From the NCBI RefSeq assembly GCF_039697315.1, contig NZ_CP155619.1, forward strand, positions 6,448,001 through 6,512,000: 64,000 nucleotides of DNA, in the 5' to 3' direction. This DNA comes from Pseudomonas abietaniphila (GTDB lineage: Bacteria; Pseudomonadota; Gammaproteobacteria; Pseudomonadales; Pseudomonadaceae). Below the pieces are notes generated by a model that did not search any database, had not been told where the DNA came from, and worked only from the letters and a program-made list of their open reading frames with translations. The position numbers were made by a program, and so were the translations under genes. Position 1 is the stretch's first letter. Each line of letters opens with the position of its first letter. This document shows positions 51,746 through 61,219 of this stretch, in pieces.

Positions 51746-52150
51746 ATGACGGAATTCGATCGCCTCAGATATCTGCGCGTCGTTCTTATTCTGGCTGGCG
51801 TCGCGTGCCTTGCCCTCTATCCTCTCATGCTGTTCTGGCCGTCCGGTTGGGCCTGGCATAGCGGTTATTCGGACTACCCGATGATGATCGTTGGCATCTA
51901 CGCCACGCTTGGTGTGTTTCTAATTCTGGCCGTACGTGATCCATTAGCCAATCTGAGCCTGATCTGGTTCGCCGTTTGGTCTAGCGCCGTCCACGGTGGA
52001 GTCATGGCCGTCCAGGCGCTCACCCAGTCAGGGCAGATGGGACACTTGGCGGGTGATGTGCCAGCGCTTTTGATCTTGGCGCTTGCCTTGGCCATTTTGA
52101 CGCCCCGCTCGCGATTGGGCGTCAGGCCCCGGACAGGCCATCAGGCTTAA
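51746..52150 (+). CDS. DUF6632-like inner membrane protein
   Basis: A 134-aa membrane protein starting at ATG 51746 with GGTGAGGAG upstream. Four hydrophobic segments are visible (LRVVLILAGVACLALYPLML, MMIVGIYATLGVFLILA, LIWFAVWSSAVHGGVMAV, LLILALALAIL) with WPSGWAWHSGY between the first two. It resembles the DUF6632 family, function unknown. The frame upstream of 51746 extends into transposon-end-like sequence and is not part of the gene. It appears to be the first chromosomal gene after the element. Confidence 0.75.
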   Translation: MTEFDRLRYLRVVLILAGVACLALYPLMLFWPSGWAWHSGYSDYPMMIVGIYATLGVFLILAVRDPLANLSLIWFAVWSSAVHGGVMAVQALTQSGQMGHLAGDVPALLILALALAILTPRSRLGVRPRTGHQA

Positions 52151-52371
52151 GTGCTGATCTGACTGCCCGCACGAGGTCCAGCGGGCCGCAAGCGACTGCT
52201 CAGATTCAGGCAGCCAACTTTAAAGATGGTGAAAAAAGTCGGATGGATCATCGATATGTGGCCCAGGTGGCTAAACACCGCATAGTACTGCTCCTGAACT
52301 CGCAGCGACTGGAAAGCACTATGCACCCGGGACACATATGTTCACGGCCTCTCTCTCTGGAGTTCTAACGA

Positions 52372-53115
52372 TTACCGCAAGGTATACCCACCATCTACGA
52401 CAATATCCTGGCCGTAAATGCTACGTCCTCGCTCGGATAGAAGGAACAGAATCACATCTGCCACCGCTTCCGGCTCCAGGAATTTACCCTCTAGCAAGCG
52501 CTGATTGACTGTCTCGGCGACAGAAGACAATGTCGCATTATCCAACCCTAATGATCGCCAGATCGGAGTAGCGGTTGGCCCTGGCGATACGACGTTTACT
52601 CTAATTCCTGCCTCAGCCAGTTCGACGGCCAAGGTTCGTGCATGCGCTGTCAGTGCTGTTTTTGACGCGATGTAGCCAGCCAAGCCTGGGAAGGCCAATG
52701 CGGAAAGGAAAGTGCCGACAAACACAACTGCCGCAGGTGTCGCCAATTGAGCACGCAACGCAGAAAGCGTGTTGAGCGCACCTGCTCCGTTGACAGCCCA
52801 GTTTCGCTCAAACCCCCTACCCTCCAAACTCTCTTCAAGTACGGCGACGCCTGCATTCGGTACGAGAAAATCTACAGGCCCGATTCTGGAGGCACAGTGT
52901 GCAAGCTGCTCGAGATCCGAACTTACCGTCACATCGCCCCTGACGACATGGAGGCGATCACCGTGAACCTCCTTGAGTGCAGCCAATCCGCCCCGGCTAC
53001 GTGACATCGCCACTACTGTCGCTTCTTGGCTGAGTAACCGTTGAACAACTGCCAGACCGATACCTGAACTCGCACCGGTTACCACAGCCAAACGATCGTT
53101 GAACTCACTTCTCAT
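52372..53115 (-). CDS. SDR-family oxidoreductase
   Basis: A 247-aa classical short-chain dehydrogenase/reductase: TGASSGIGLAV (NAD(P) binding) near residue 14, NAG at about 89, and the catalytic YIASK. C-terminal VDGGYTLR is typical. It contains an R in the cofactor loop (SRSRGG), suggesting NADPH. No pathway is deducible. It may have been regulated by the decayed MocR gene on its right. Confidence 0.85.
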   Translation of the reverse strand: MRSEFNDRLAVVTGASSGIGLAVVQRLLSQEATVVAMSRSRGGLAALKEVHGDRLHVVRGDVTVSSDLEQLAHCASRIGPVDFLVPNAGVAVLEESLEGRGFERNWAVNGAGALNTLSALRAQLATPAAVVFVGTFLSALAFPGLAGYIASKTALTAHARTLAVELAEAGIRVNVVSPGPTATPIWRSLGLDNATLSSVAETVNQRLLEGKFLEPEAVADVILFLLSERGRSIYGQDIVVDGGYTLR

Positions 53116-53549
53116 GTTTCAGCTCCTTGGGCATTAAACGATGTACCCATCACTGACACATTTCATGCCAATCTAAAAACTCATCTAAATCAAGTAACTG
53201 AAGATTTATAGAGTCAATTTGACTACTGATATCTCTTGTCATAATGACTATTGATAGTTTTTTTGACCCTCATTAATAGATATTGTGAGCGCCTCAGAGG
53301 GCAGTAAAACGTGCCGCATCGAATCTCTTTGATAGGCACTGTCCTTTCCTCGATACAAGCCAGAGTTGATCAGCGAATTCCAGATTGGCCGCCCCATCGC
53401 CCTACTCCCTTGCGATCTGTTTCGGCGTTGTTGATCGGCGCCATCGTGCAGTCTTCGAAATTGACGCCGCCCCTGCCCTCCAATGCCCGACTGGGCGCGC
53501 GCCAACCCGTTGCCGCTCCCTGCTCCAGTTTTCAGACCGGCCTGCGTTT

Positions 53550-54103
53550 ACCTCTCGCCGGACTCACGAACAATCGCCTGGGCAACATCGGCGAATGGCA
53601 AATCGCGAGTCAAAACCGAACTGGCGAAATACCTGACGCGTGGTCGGGTAGCCAGGATCTTCGACCCAGGCTCGCTCCCCTGCGTGGAGCAAAGTATGTG
53701 CGACCAGCGACAGGCTACTGCGCCAACCGCTGATGATAAACACCTGATGCGCGCCGCAATCGATGCCTCGTGACACTTGCAAATACGAGGCAATGACGCT
53801 GCGTAATGCAGGGAGGCTGTGTGGTGCTAGCGGAGGCGGACGGTAGCGGTTTTTGTAATTCGGGACTGACCCCGGTGCCTTTCTGACCGAAGGCCAAGAG
53901 GTAGCCCTCGCTCATAAGCAACGAATGGGCCAGCTCGAGGGGCCACGAGCCACACCCAGCTCTTTGGCGAGGGCAATCGGTCACCAGAGCAAAGCGTTCC
54001 AGCGGCGATGGCAGCGAGTACTCGGTCATATATCTGACGGTACAGAGGGAAACCCGGTAATCCATCCAATGCGGTGAAAGGGTGCGAACTGCATGTAATT
54101 CAT
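53550..54103 (-). pseudogene. Decayed MocR/GntR-aminotransferase-type regulator
   Basis: Leftward pieces in different frames make up a MocR-like regulator: a start followed by FAPFHRIGW, then after a frameshift FPLYRQIYDRVLAAIAAGTL (GntR winged helix), then SLLMSEGYLL, then VEDPGYPTTRQVF from the aminotransferase part. At least two frameshifts are seen and the C-terminal two thirds are lost. A non-functional gene. Confidence 0.7.
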
Positions 54104-55273
54104 GCCTGGATCTCCAACGCATCTAGCTCCGATAAAAACTGAACAACCTTAACCACTCGGGGCCTTCCAGAAGTAGAAGTAAAGATTCACACTTTTTAGT
54201 CATTTTATTCTTAACAAATAGAAGCTCTCGAACACGACCCATTAAATCGTCCTCGTTTCAACTAATAACGAAGACCCTGAGGCGAAAAACTCATTTGCTG
54301 TCCGATTAAGATAAAGGCTAGCCCTTATACCTAAAGTGAGTCAGGCGACGTTTTCAATCGAATTTATGTGAGTCGACTTTTGTGCTGAGTGCGTAGCAGA
54401 GGTATGTCGATTGCAAGCCTTATAGCGACCTGAGCATTTCTTGAGACATCCGGGTTGGGCGGGTTATATGAGAGCGCAGTGAGGTGCAGTGAGGTAAGGC
54501 TAAGTTGAGTTGTGGATTTAACCGACGGCTATTTAGCAGACTCGCCATCTGATTGAGCATGACTTGCGAGTGTTCCGCCAATCCCCCCACCTTCGGGAAA
54601 TACTGTTCTGGCAGCTCGTTGCTGTTTTCATCCCGTCCTTGCAATGACGATAGGGATCGCACCGGTACAACTTTATGTCGGTCGGGACGGTAAACGCGCA
54701 TGTTCAACCATTTCCTTGCCACGCCCCACATCCGCGACTGATGAGTTCTTGAAGCAACTCACGGGCGTTCGCGATCAGAGTACTGATGACCGTCTTGGTC
54801 TCCTTACCGGAAAATTTCAAATGGATTTAACGCTTTAGAACAGTAGCGCCCTGGCTGCTCCTGCTCCCGTACAGCTGGGTCGGCTCAACTCCAAGACTGT
54901 TTGGGAAATCCTCGCCAGAGCCTTCCGGGATGACACATTGCCAACCATCCTATGCCCTCGTTGTTCCACGCCCGGCACTTCTACGCTGCCACATTGCCCG
55001 AGGGACAGCAGGCAATGGAGAGTTCCGTGCGCTTCTTCGAGCTTGGCTTGGCCGACGCCAATCGTTAACTGAAAACCAGGCTGAGGGGGCTGTATCGCTT
55101 TCTCGGCCTGACACCTGTGGCAATCACAGTCGCAATGGCCCAATGATCACACGCTCAATACCCGCTGACTTCGTCTCAACCGAACAAGCATGCCTTCCTG
55201 CCGATGTCCGTAATCCGGTGGAACTTTGCTCAGGTCGAACCCCTCAACTGGCAAATCCTGACGAGTCATCATC
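54104..55273. other. Long region without intact genes
   Basis: About 1.17 kb of short, low-quality frames on both strands. The best piece is a 38-codon rightward frame, 54952-55068, with HARHFYAATLPEGQQAM, which reads like the C-terminal end of a lost enzyme that I cannot identify. GAGGTGCAGT and GAGGTAAGGC repeats near 54480 are imperfect. No RNA gene recognised. Confidence 0.5.
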
Positions 55274-56032
55274 ATGCTTCCACACAGCGAACAAGGCCAC
55301 GGGTCGCCGACCTTCGTGCTGATGCATTACCTGGGAGGCTCCCATCGCACCTGGTTCCCCACCCTTCCCTATCTGGACGGCGATCATCACTGTGTGGCGA
55401 TTGACACCCCGGGGTTCGGAGACGCGGCGCAGGTAGGGGGCTACACCGTCGATGCGATGGCCGAGCACGTCGATCAGTGCATTCGTGAACTCGGCATAAC
55501 GAACTGTGTGCTGGTCGGGCACTCAATGACGGGCAAGGTTGCCGTTGTTCTGGCGTCACGCCGGCCTGATTACCTGAGCGGTCTCGTACTCGTCGCCCCC
55601 TCACCTCCCGGCCCGCAGCCGATGACGGAGGCAGACCGGGACAAGCAGCGCGCTTACACCAAGACACGCGCCGAAGCGGAAGACTTCGTGGATGAGTCGA
55701 GTGCGATTCGCTTGCCCGATGACATCCGCGAAATCGCGATCGCCGACGCCCAGCGGGTCAACCTCGAGGCGTGGCACGCCTGGGTCGATCACGGCAGTCG
55801 TGAGGACTGGAGCCACCGATTGGGAACCATTGATTTGCCGGTTTTGTTGGTCTGTGGCGAGGTGGATGAGCAGGTGCCGGGGCCTGATGAACAGCGCCGC
55901 ACGACGCTGGCGGCATTCACACGCACTCAGTTGGAAGTGATTCCAGGCGCGGGCCATCTGATGCCGATGCAAACGCCTCGGGCACTGGCAGCGCTGATGC
56001 TGACCTTCGCCAAAGCGCAGCTCGACGGATGA
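55274..56032 (+). CDS. Alpha/beta hydrolase
   Basis: A 252-aa hydrolase with HYLGGSHRTW (oxyanion region), GHSMTG (nucleophile elbow), PVLLVCGEVDEQVP (Asp region) and PGAGHLMPMQ (catalytic His). Likely an esterase or lactonase type; the substrate is not visible. It is 80 bases before an SDR gene on the same strand, suggesting an operon. Confidence 0.85.
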   Translation: MLPHSEQGHGSPTFVLMHYLGGSHRTWFPTLPYLDGDHHCVAIDTPGFGDAAQVGGYTVDAMAEHVDQCIRELGITNCVLVGHSMTGKVAVVLASRRPDYLSGLVLVAPSPPGPQPMTEADRDKQRAYTKTRAEAEDFVDESSAIRLPDDIREIAIADAQRVNLEAWHAWVDHGSREDWSHRLGTIDLPVLLVCGEVDEQVPGPDEQRRTTLAAFTRTQLEVIPGAGHLMPMQTPRALAALMLTFAKAQLDG

Positions 56033-56112
56033 CCCATCCGTTACCCACTCCCCTTACATAAGTAGGCACATGAACGCCGCCCTGTCGGCACCCATCATTG
56101 AGCGAGGTGAAT

Positions 56113-56910
56113 ATGGATCTGGGAATCAAAGGCCGCGTGGCACTTATTACCGGTGCCAGCGGCGGCATTGGCTTGGCGACTGCCAGACAGCTAAGTGAAG
56201 AAGGCGTGTGGCTGGTGCTGAGTGATATCGATCAGCAAAAGCTGGACGAAGCGTACACCTGGTTGAGCGCTGAAAAAGTTTTGCTGGCTGCCGATATGAC
56301 TCGACAAGACGAGGTTGAGCGCGTTGTCGACGCCGGCCGGGCAACATTCGGTCAGATCGACATCGTGGTCCACACCGCAGGCGTGACGGGGGCAAAGGGC
56401 GATCCTTTGGAGCTGTCCGACGAGGATTATCTGGAAGCATGGAACACCGACTTCTTCTCCGCCGTGCGTGTGGCCCGGGCGACCATTCCGGATATGCGCA
56501 CACGCAACTGGGGGCGGTTCGTCTGCATCACCTCTGAAAATGCGGTGCAACCCTACTGGGAAGAAGCGGTTTACAACACCGCCAAGGCGTCGCTTGCAGC
56601 GTTCATCAAGAACCTTTCCTACAAAGAAGCTGCTCAGGGTGTGCTTTGCAACACAGTCTCTCCGGCGTTCATCGAGACGCCCATGACCGACGGAATGATG
56701 AAGAAACGCGCTGAAGAACTGGGCGTGACCTTCGAGGAGGCCATCGAAAGCTTCCTTGATGAAGAACGTCCGGGCATTGTCCAGAAACGTCGGGGCAAGC
56801 CGCACGAGGTGGCAGCCGCCATCGCACTGCTGGTGTCCGAACGGGCTTCTTTCATCAACGGCAGCAATCTTCGCGTGGATGGCGGATCGGTACAGGCGCT
56901 GCAGAACTGA
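56113..56910 (+). CDS. SDR-family oxidoreductase
   Basis: A 265-aa classical SDR: TGASGGIGLATA (cofactor), HTAG, active-site YNTAK, and the C-terminal INGSNLRVDGGS. Start ATG 56113 with GAGGTGAAT; the TTG at 56098 is rejected. Follows the hydrolase by 80 bases and is followed by a terminator. Confidence 0.85.
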   Translation: MDLGIKGRVALITGASGGIGLATARQLSEEGVWLVLSDIDQQKLDEAYTWLSAEKVLLAADMTRQDEVERVVDAGRATFGQIDIVVHTAGVTGAKGDPLELSDEDYLEAWNTDFFSAVRVARATIPDMRTRNWGRFVCITSENAVQPYWEEAVYNTAKASLAAFIKNLSYKEAAQGVLCNTVSPAFIETPMTDGMMKKRAEELGVTFEEAIESFLDEERPGIVQKRRGKPHEVAAAIALLVSERASFINGSNLRVDGGSVQALQN

Positions 56911-56985
56911 TCATGGAAGGTGCGTCGGTGCTGAAAGACGGCATCGACGCCCCGGTGCTTCAATCGTTCTGAAGTCAATGACAGA

Positions 56986-57006
56986 ACCCCTTCCCACCGA
57001 AGGGGT
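56986..57006 (+). terminator. Terminator-like hairpin after SDR gene
   Basis: ACCCCTTC-CCACC-GAAGGGGT, a perfect 8-base stem with a five-base loop, followed by CTGCTCCTGTATT. It lies between the SDR gene and the DUF1206 gene. Confidence 0.6.
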
Positions 57007-57037
57007 CTGCTCCTGTATTACTTTCGGAATACAGCCA

Positions 57038-57844
57038 ATGTCCACGCAAAAAAACCTTGTGATACTTGCCCGCGGCGGGTACGCCGCCCGAGGAATGCTT
57101 TACCTGATCATCGGGATTTTTGCACTGCTGGCTGCTCAGGATTCAACCAAGCCAAAAGACAGCCACAAAAGCCTGGAGGCCCTGCTGGCTCAGCCGTTTG
57201 GCTACTTTTTAGTGGGGCTCGTGGTGGCGGGCTTGCTCGCTTTTGCGGCGTGGCGTGTGCTGCAAGCTACGCGTGACGTCGACCACCACGGCAAAAACCT
57301 CAAGGGATTAGTGATTCGCGCGGGCTTGTTCACGGGAGGTCTAGTGAATGGCGCGCTGGCTTTTTTTGCCTTAGGTCTGCTGTTGAGCGGAATAAAAAGC
57401 GCGGGCAGTTCCGATGGAAAAACCAAGGATTGGCTGGCGCATCTTTTGTCTTGGGAACACTCCAACTTACTCGTGTACGTCATTGCTCTCGTTCCGCTCA
57501 GTGTTGGAGTGGCGCACATCATCAAAGGCTGGAAGGCATCGTTCGAGAAGTATTTTGAGGCCGACGAAGACGTCATGCGATACGTGCGGCCGGTCTCTCG
57601 GTTTGGTCTGATCGCCCGTGGGGTCGTGTTTATCGAAATAGGCTTACTGCTGGCAGTCAGCGGCTCTGCCTACAAAGCGATGGATCCGCCGGGTATGAAG
57701 GAGGCCCTGGACGCACTCCAGAATCTTCCGGCTGGGTGGCTGGCGCTGATCGTGATGGCCTTTGGGTTGATCGCTTTCTCGGTTTACAGCTTCTCTGAAG
57801 CTTTTTGGCGGAAGATAAACATGAAAGTACCGGGCGTGTGTTGA
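57038..57844 (+). CDS. DUF1206 membrane protein
   Basis: A 268-aa protein with ILARGGYAARGMLYLIIG and FGLIARGVVFIEIG, the duplicated R-G-x-x-A-R-G type motif of DUF1206. About six hydrophobic segments give the expected three-repeat membrane layout. Start ATG 57038 (MSTQKNL); the longer frame from 56756 crosses the SDR gene in another frame. Function of the family is unknown. Confidence 0.8.
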   Translation: MSTQKNLVILARGGYAARGMLYLIIGIFALLAAQDSTKPKDSHKSLEALLAQPFGYFLVGLVVAGLLAFAAWRVLQATRDVDHHGKNLKGLVIRAGLFTGGLVNGALAFFALGLLLSGIKSAGSSDGKTKDWLAHLLSWEHSNLLVYVIALVPLSVGVAHIIKGWKASFEKYFEADEDVMRYVRPVSRFGLIARGVVFIEIGLLLAVSGSAYKAMDPPGMKEALDALQNLPAGWLALIVMAFGLIAFSVYSFSEAFWRKINMKVPGVC

Positions 57845-57873
57845 CGGTAATCCTTCGCTTCATCCAGTGGATA

Positions 57874-57893
57874 GCTAGGGCCTGAGCCCTAGC
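57874..57893. terminator. Bidirectional hairpin between convergent genes
   Basis: GCTAGGGC-CTGA-GCCCTAGC, a perfect 8-base stem between the DUF1206 gene (right-going) and the lysine-rich gene (left-going). Confidence 0.65.
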
Positions 57894-57905
57894 AAACAGC
57901 AGGTG

Positions 57906-58154
57906 TTACTTCTTCTTTTTCGCAGGTTTGTCTGCTTTATCGTCCGACTTCTTAGCCTTTTCTGGCTTGCTGTCAGCTTTCTTTGCAGACTTCTTCGGCT
58001 CGGCGTCCTTTCTCTTTTCTTTCTTTTCCGAAGATTTCGAAAGCGCTGACGCGGCAGCTGACTTCTTCGCCGGTGACGCTTTCTTGTCTTTCAGATCTTT
58101 GCTGGCTTTGGAAGGACTGTCTTTGGATTTCTTTTCGTCTTTAGCCACGTTCAT
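57906..58154 (-). CDS. Lysine-rich histone H1/AlgP-like protein
   Basis: An 82-aa protein of almost only Lys, Ala, Ser, Asp and Glu, ending in PAKKKK, like the C-terminal tails of histone H1-like or AlgP-type proteins. ATG 58154 gives MNVAKDEKK; the longer frame to 58241 is unlikely. Probably non-specific DNA or acidic-surface binding; function uncertain. Confidence 0.65.
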   Translation of the reverse strand: MNVAKDEKKSKDSPSKASKDLKDKKASPAKKSAAASALSKSSEKKEKRKDAEPKKSAKKADSKPEKAKKSDDKADKPAKKKK

Positions 58155-58306
58155 TACCCCTCGGGTATGCCGGTATCGGCACATTGCCAGTGGATTATCC
58201 ACAAGCTGATCATTAGGCGAGCACACGAAGAAGCGGTTCAAAGTTTTTGACGCCTCGCCCTCGTCTCAGGTGCGTACATCGGTTTCGGCGCCATGTGCAA
58301 GCCTGC

Positions 58307-58468
58307 TTAATTGTCCTCCGCTTCTGCCTCGTCACCCTCCTCCATGGGTTCCTCGCGTTCAGACGAATGCTCAGGGGGGTTGGGCATCACATCAGGTCGT
58401 CCTGGCTCCAGCGGCGCTATTGAAGCACCGTTACCCGAACCACCTTCCAGCTCTGACTTACTTTTCAT
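58307..58468 (-). CDS. Small acidic protein
   Basis: A 53-aa protein starting at ATG 58468, with GGGAGG upstream on the minus strand. Rich in Glu, Pro, Ser and Gly (SSEREEPMEEGDEAEAEDN end), disordered in appearance. I recall similar small acidic proteins annotated as hypothetical in Pseudomonas; no function known. Confidence 0.5.
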   Translation of the reverse strand: MKSKSELEGGSGNGASIAPLEPGRPDVMPNPPEHSSEREEPMEEGDEAEAEDN

Positions 58469-58505
58469 TATTTGCCTCCCATGGTCGCAAAAAGGGTTGC
58501 GACGT

Positions 58506-58679
58506 ATGGGTTCGAAGCTGGAAACGTGGCGTCGTTCGGTCAATCTTTCCCGGTGCCGACAAATGAGCGTCGAGTTCTGGAGCGAAGGAGAAGACCACGG
58601 CTTCCTATCTGCGCTCAAGGAGCAGAACCCAGCAGCCCTCTCCATCTATGCGCGTCAGATCGATCTGACGGTTACTTAA
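58506..58679 (+). CDS. Possible 57-aa protein
   Basis: A small frame, METWRR-like start region (MGSKLETWRRS) then VEFWSEGEDHGFLSALKEQ. Codon use is good and composition protein-like, but no strong ribosome binding site is visible and I do not recognise a family. Keep as tentative. Confidence 0.35.
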   Translation: MGSKLETWRRSVNLSRCRQMSVEFWSEGEDHGFLSALKEQNPAALSIYARQIDLTVT

Positions 58680-58751
58680 AAAGAATGCAGCCCATTGTCA
58701 GCCTGTTTCTTTCGGCCTATCTTGTACAAAACCTATACAGGTCCATTGGTG

Positions 58752-59216
58752 ATGTACAACAAAGTGAAGTGGCCGCTCACGCTGTACTTTGACGGCGATT
58801 GCCCGTTGTGCGCGCGCGAAATCAAGCTTCTTCGCCAACATGCCGCGGAGGATCGACTGTTTTTCGTGGACATCAGTCGCGATGAATTCGACGCGACGGC
58901 ACTAGGATTCACCTTCGAGCAGATGCAGTCGCTGTTGCACGGCCGTTTCGCCGATGGGCAATGGGTGACCGGCCTGGATGCGACGCTATGGAGCTGGCGA
59001 GCCGCGGGTTTGGGTTTTTGGGCGACGCCGCTGACATGGCGCGCACTGCGTCCGCTGCTGGAACTCGGGTATCGCCTTTTCTGCCGCTTGCGTCCCGCTT
59101 TGGCATGGTTGCCTCATCCGGATGGAGGCCGTCGCTGTGTCGATAACCAGTGCGTGGTGCCGGAATCCAAACCTTCACACAAGGAGGCGCCCGGTCCGAA
59201 AACAAAGCAGAACTAG
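58752..59216 (+). CDS. DCC-family thiol-disulfide oxidoreductase-like protein (DUF393)
   Basis: A 154-aa protein beginning at ATG 58752. [14 protein letters not shown] contains the DxDCxxC motif (C17, C20) of the DCC/DUF393 family. A longer in-frame version from 58695 is unnecessary. The C-terminal [17 protein letters not shown] is unusual. Frequently adjacent to folE, SDR and photolyase-type genes in Pseudomonas, as here. Confidence 0.8.
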   Translation: MYNKVKWPLTLYFDGDCPLCAREIKLLRQHAAEDRLFFVDISRDEFDATALGFTFEQMQSLLHGRFADGQWVTGLDATLWSWRAAGLGFWATPLTWRALRPLLELGYRLFCRLRPALAWLPHPDGGRRCVDNQCVVPESKPSHKEAPGPKTKQN

Positions 59217-59359
59217 ACCGCTTCGCTTCGTCACTGACGCGAGAAGAACCTGAACCACAGGTCATCCGGCGAACCTCGCGTCATCGGGTGCAAAGCACGC
59301 ACTCCCTACCCTCAACGATCAACGCCACACTTAGCGCAGCATGGCTGCGAGGTATCAAA

Positions 59360-59920
59360 ATGAACCTACCATTAGCCGAGCACTACCGTGAAATTTTAGT
59401 CGGCGTAGGCGAGAACCCGGACCGTGAAGGCCTTCTGGACACGCCCAAGCGCGCAGCCAAAGCGATGCAGTACCTGTGCAATGGCTACTCGTTGAATCTG
59501 GAGGAAATCATCAACGGCGCACTGTTCGAATCGCAAAGCGATGAAATGGTGATCGTGCGCGACATCGAGCTGTATTCCTTATGCGAGCATCACATGCTGC
59601 CCTTCATCGGCAAGGCCCATGTCGCGTATATCCCGACCGGCAGGGTGCTAGGCCTGTCCAAGGTCGCCCGAGTGGTCGATATGTTCGCCCGGCGCTTACA
59701 GATTCAGGAGAACCTGACCAGGCAGATTGCGGACGCCATTCAGCGCATTACCGATGCCGCCGGCGTGGCGGTGGTCATTGAGGCAAAGCATATGTGCATG
59801 ATGATGCGCGGCGTGGAGAAACAGAATTCGGTGATGACCTCGTCGGTGATGCTGGGCGCATTTCGCGAGTCCTCTGCGACGCGTCACGAGTTTCTCCAGT
59901 TGATCGGACGCCTCAGCTAA
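59360..59920 (+). CDS. folE: GTP cyclohydrolase I
   Basis: A 186-aa GTP cyclohydrolase I, which converts GTP to 7,8-dihydroneopterin triphosphate for folate or pterin synthesis. Zinc ligands and active-site residues are in [20 protein letters not shown] (Cys, His) and CMMMRGV (second Cys). [19 protein letters not shown] is the family core. Start ATG 59360 with GAGG upstream; the frame from 59150 overlaps the DUF393 gene end. Usual length and complete. Placement next to an SDR and LOV gene suggests a pterin pathway tied to light, as in photolyase clusters. Confidence 0.95.
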   Translation: MNLPLAEHYREILVGVGENPDREGLLDTPKRAAKAMQYLCNGYSLNLEEIINGALFESQSDEMVIVRDIELYSLCEHHMLPFIGKAHVAYIPTGRVLGLSKVARVVDMFARRLQIQENLTRQIADAIQRITDAAGVAVVIEAKHMCMMMRGVEKQNSVMTSSVMLGAFRESSATRHEFLQLIGRLS

Positions 59921-59956
59921 GGCAAACGAATCGAGGGTATCGACGGGAGAGGCCAG

Positions 59957-60667
59957 ATGAACAGTTCCTTTACGATGAGCTCCCTTGGCGACGGTTACCG
60001 TGCGTTGGTGATTGGCGCCAGCGGAGCGCTAGGCTCGGCTTTTTGTGAGTGGCTCAATGACGATCCGCGATGTGCCGGTGTCCGCCAATTGGGGCGCAGC
60101 ACCCTTCCAGCCCTGGATCTGGAACACCCCGACAGCATCGCCAAAGCGGCTGCCGAATTGGTTCAAGAAGCGCCCTATCAGTTGATTGTGCATGCCGCAG
60201 GGCTCCTGCATCGCGATGGCATCAAGCCTGAAAAAAGCTACGCCGCGATTGAAGCGGAGGCCATGCAGGCGGTATTCCAGATCAACACCCTGGGCCCTGC
60301 TTTGGTTTTGCGTCACTTTCTGCCACTGCTTGATCGCAGCGGCGCCATGGCGATGCTCTCCGCCAAGGTGGGCAGTATCGGTGATAACCGTCTGGGCGGC
60401 TGGTATGCCTATCGCGCCTCCAAGGCAGCGTTGAACATGCTGATTAAAACGGCTGCCATAGAACTGGCACGGACGCGACCTGAGACCCGTTTGTTGAGTC
60501 TTCATCCAGGCACCGTTATTTCAGGCCTGTCGCAACCCTTCCGAGGCGCGTCTGCGGCCCGGCCAGCCGACATTGCTGCCCGTGAGTTGCTATCACTGAT
60601 TGACGGTTTGACTCCTGCCGACAGCGGCAATTTCTTTGCCTATAACGGTGAGCGCCTACCCTGGTAG
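59957..60667 (+). CDS. SDR-family protein (C-factor-like)
   Basis: A 236-aa SDR: VIGASGALGSAF cofactor motif, HAAG, active-site YRASK. N-terminal sequence MNSSFTMSSLGDG before the fold suggests that the second ATG (59981) may also serve. Follows folE by 36 bases and precedes the LOV gene, so an operon is likely; resembles C-factor or pteridine reductase-like SDRs, but substrate unknown. Confidence 0.8.
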   Translation: MNSSFTMSSLGDGYRALVIGASGALGSAFCEWLNDDPRCAGVRQLGRSTLPALDLEHPDSIAKAAAELVQEAPYQLIVHAAGLLHRDGIKPEKSYAAIEAEAMQAVFQINTLGPALVLRHFLPLLDRSGAMAMLSAKVGSIGDNRLGGWYAYRASKAALNMLIKTAAIELARTRPETRLLSLHPGTVISGLSQPFRGASAARPADIAARELLSLIDGLTPADSGNFFAYNGERLPW

Positions 60668-60700
60668 GCACTCACGTAACATTTTTCAGGAACGCTGAAC

Positions 60701-61147
60701 ATGATAAGTGCAGAACTTCTGCAGCTGGTGGTGGAAGCATCCAGCGATGGCATCGTGGTTGCGGAGCAGGAAGGTGATGAGAACATACTGATCTATGCCA
60801 ACCCTGCCTTCGAGCAGCTGACGGGCTATAGCAATGACGAGATCCTTTATCAGGACTGTCGTTTTCTGCAACGTAATGACCGAGACCAAAGCGGTTTGGC
60901 AATCATCCGCGAGGCCATAAAAAACCGTCAACCCTGCAGGCAGATCATCCGCAATTATCGCAAGGATGGAAGTGCTTTCTGGAATGAGCTCTCGATTACC
61001 CCGGTGTTCAACGATAGAGATCAACTGACCTACTACATCGGGATCCAGAGGGACGTCAGCGTCGAGGTAGAGGTTCGCGAGCGAGTGCGCGAACTTGAGG
61101 CTGAACTCGTGGCGCTAAAGAAGCAACTGGCTCAATCGAAGCGTTGA
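60701..61147 (+). CDS. Short LOV-domain blue-light photoreceptor
   Basis: A 148-aa protein consisting of one LOV domain plus a short C-terminal coiled coil (VEVRERVRELEAELVALKKQ). The photoactive cysteine is C53 in LYQDCRFLQ; NYRKDGSAFWNELSITPV and IGIQRDVS bind FMN. It closely resembles P. putida PpSB1/PpSB2-LOV in length and sequence, including the Cys position. Dark recovery speed cannot be predicted. Lies in the folE-SDR operon. Confidence 0.95.
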   Translation: MISAELLQLVVEASSDGIVVAEQEGDENILIYANPAFEQLTGYSNDEILYQDCRFLQRNDRDQSGLAIIREAIKNRQPCRQIIRNYRKDGSAFWNELSITPVFNDRDQLTYYIGIQRDVSVEVEVRERVRELEAELVALKKQLAQSKR

Positions 61148-61219
61148 GCCTTTCTGTGTCAGCCGCTAATAGGCCGGTCGCGATGGGCGCCTGCAAACAG
61201 GAGCATCACTCACAGTCCC

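Noticed and set aside
59150..59359. N-terminal extension of GTP cyclohydrolase I
   Set aside because: Overlaps the DUF393 gene and is absent from the family; ATG 59360 has its own ribosome binding site.
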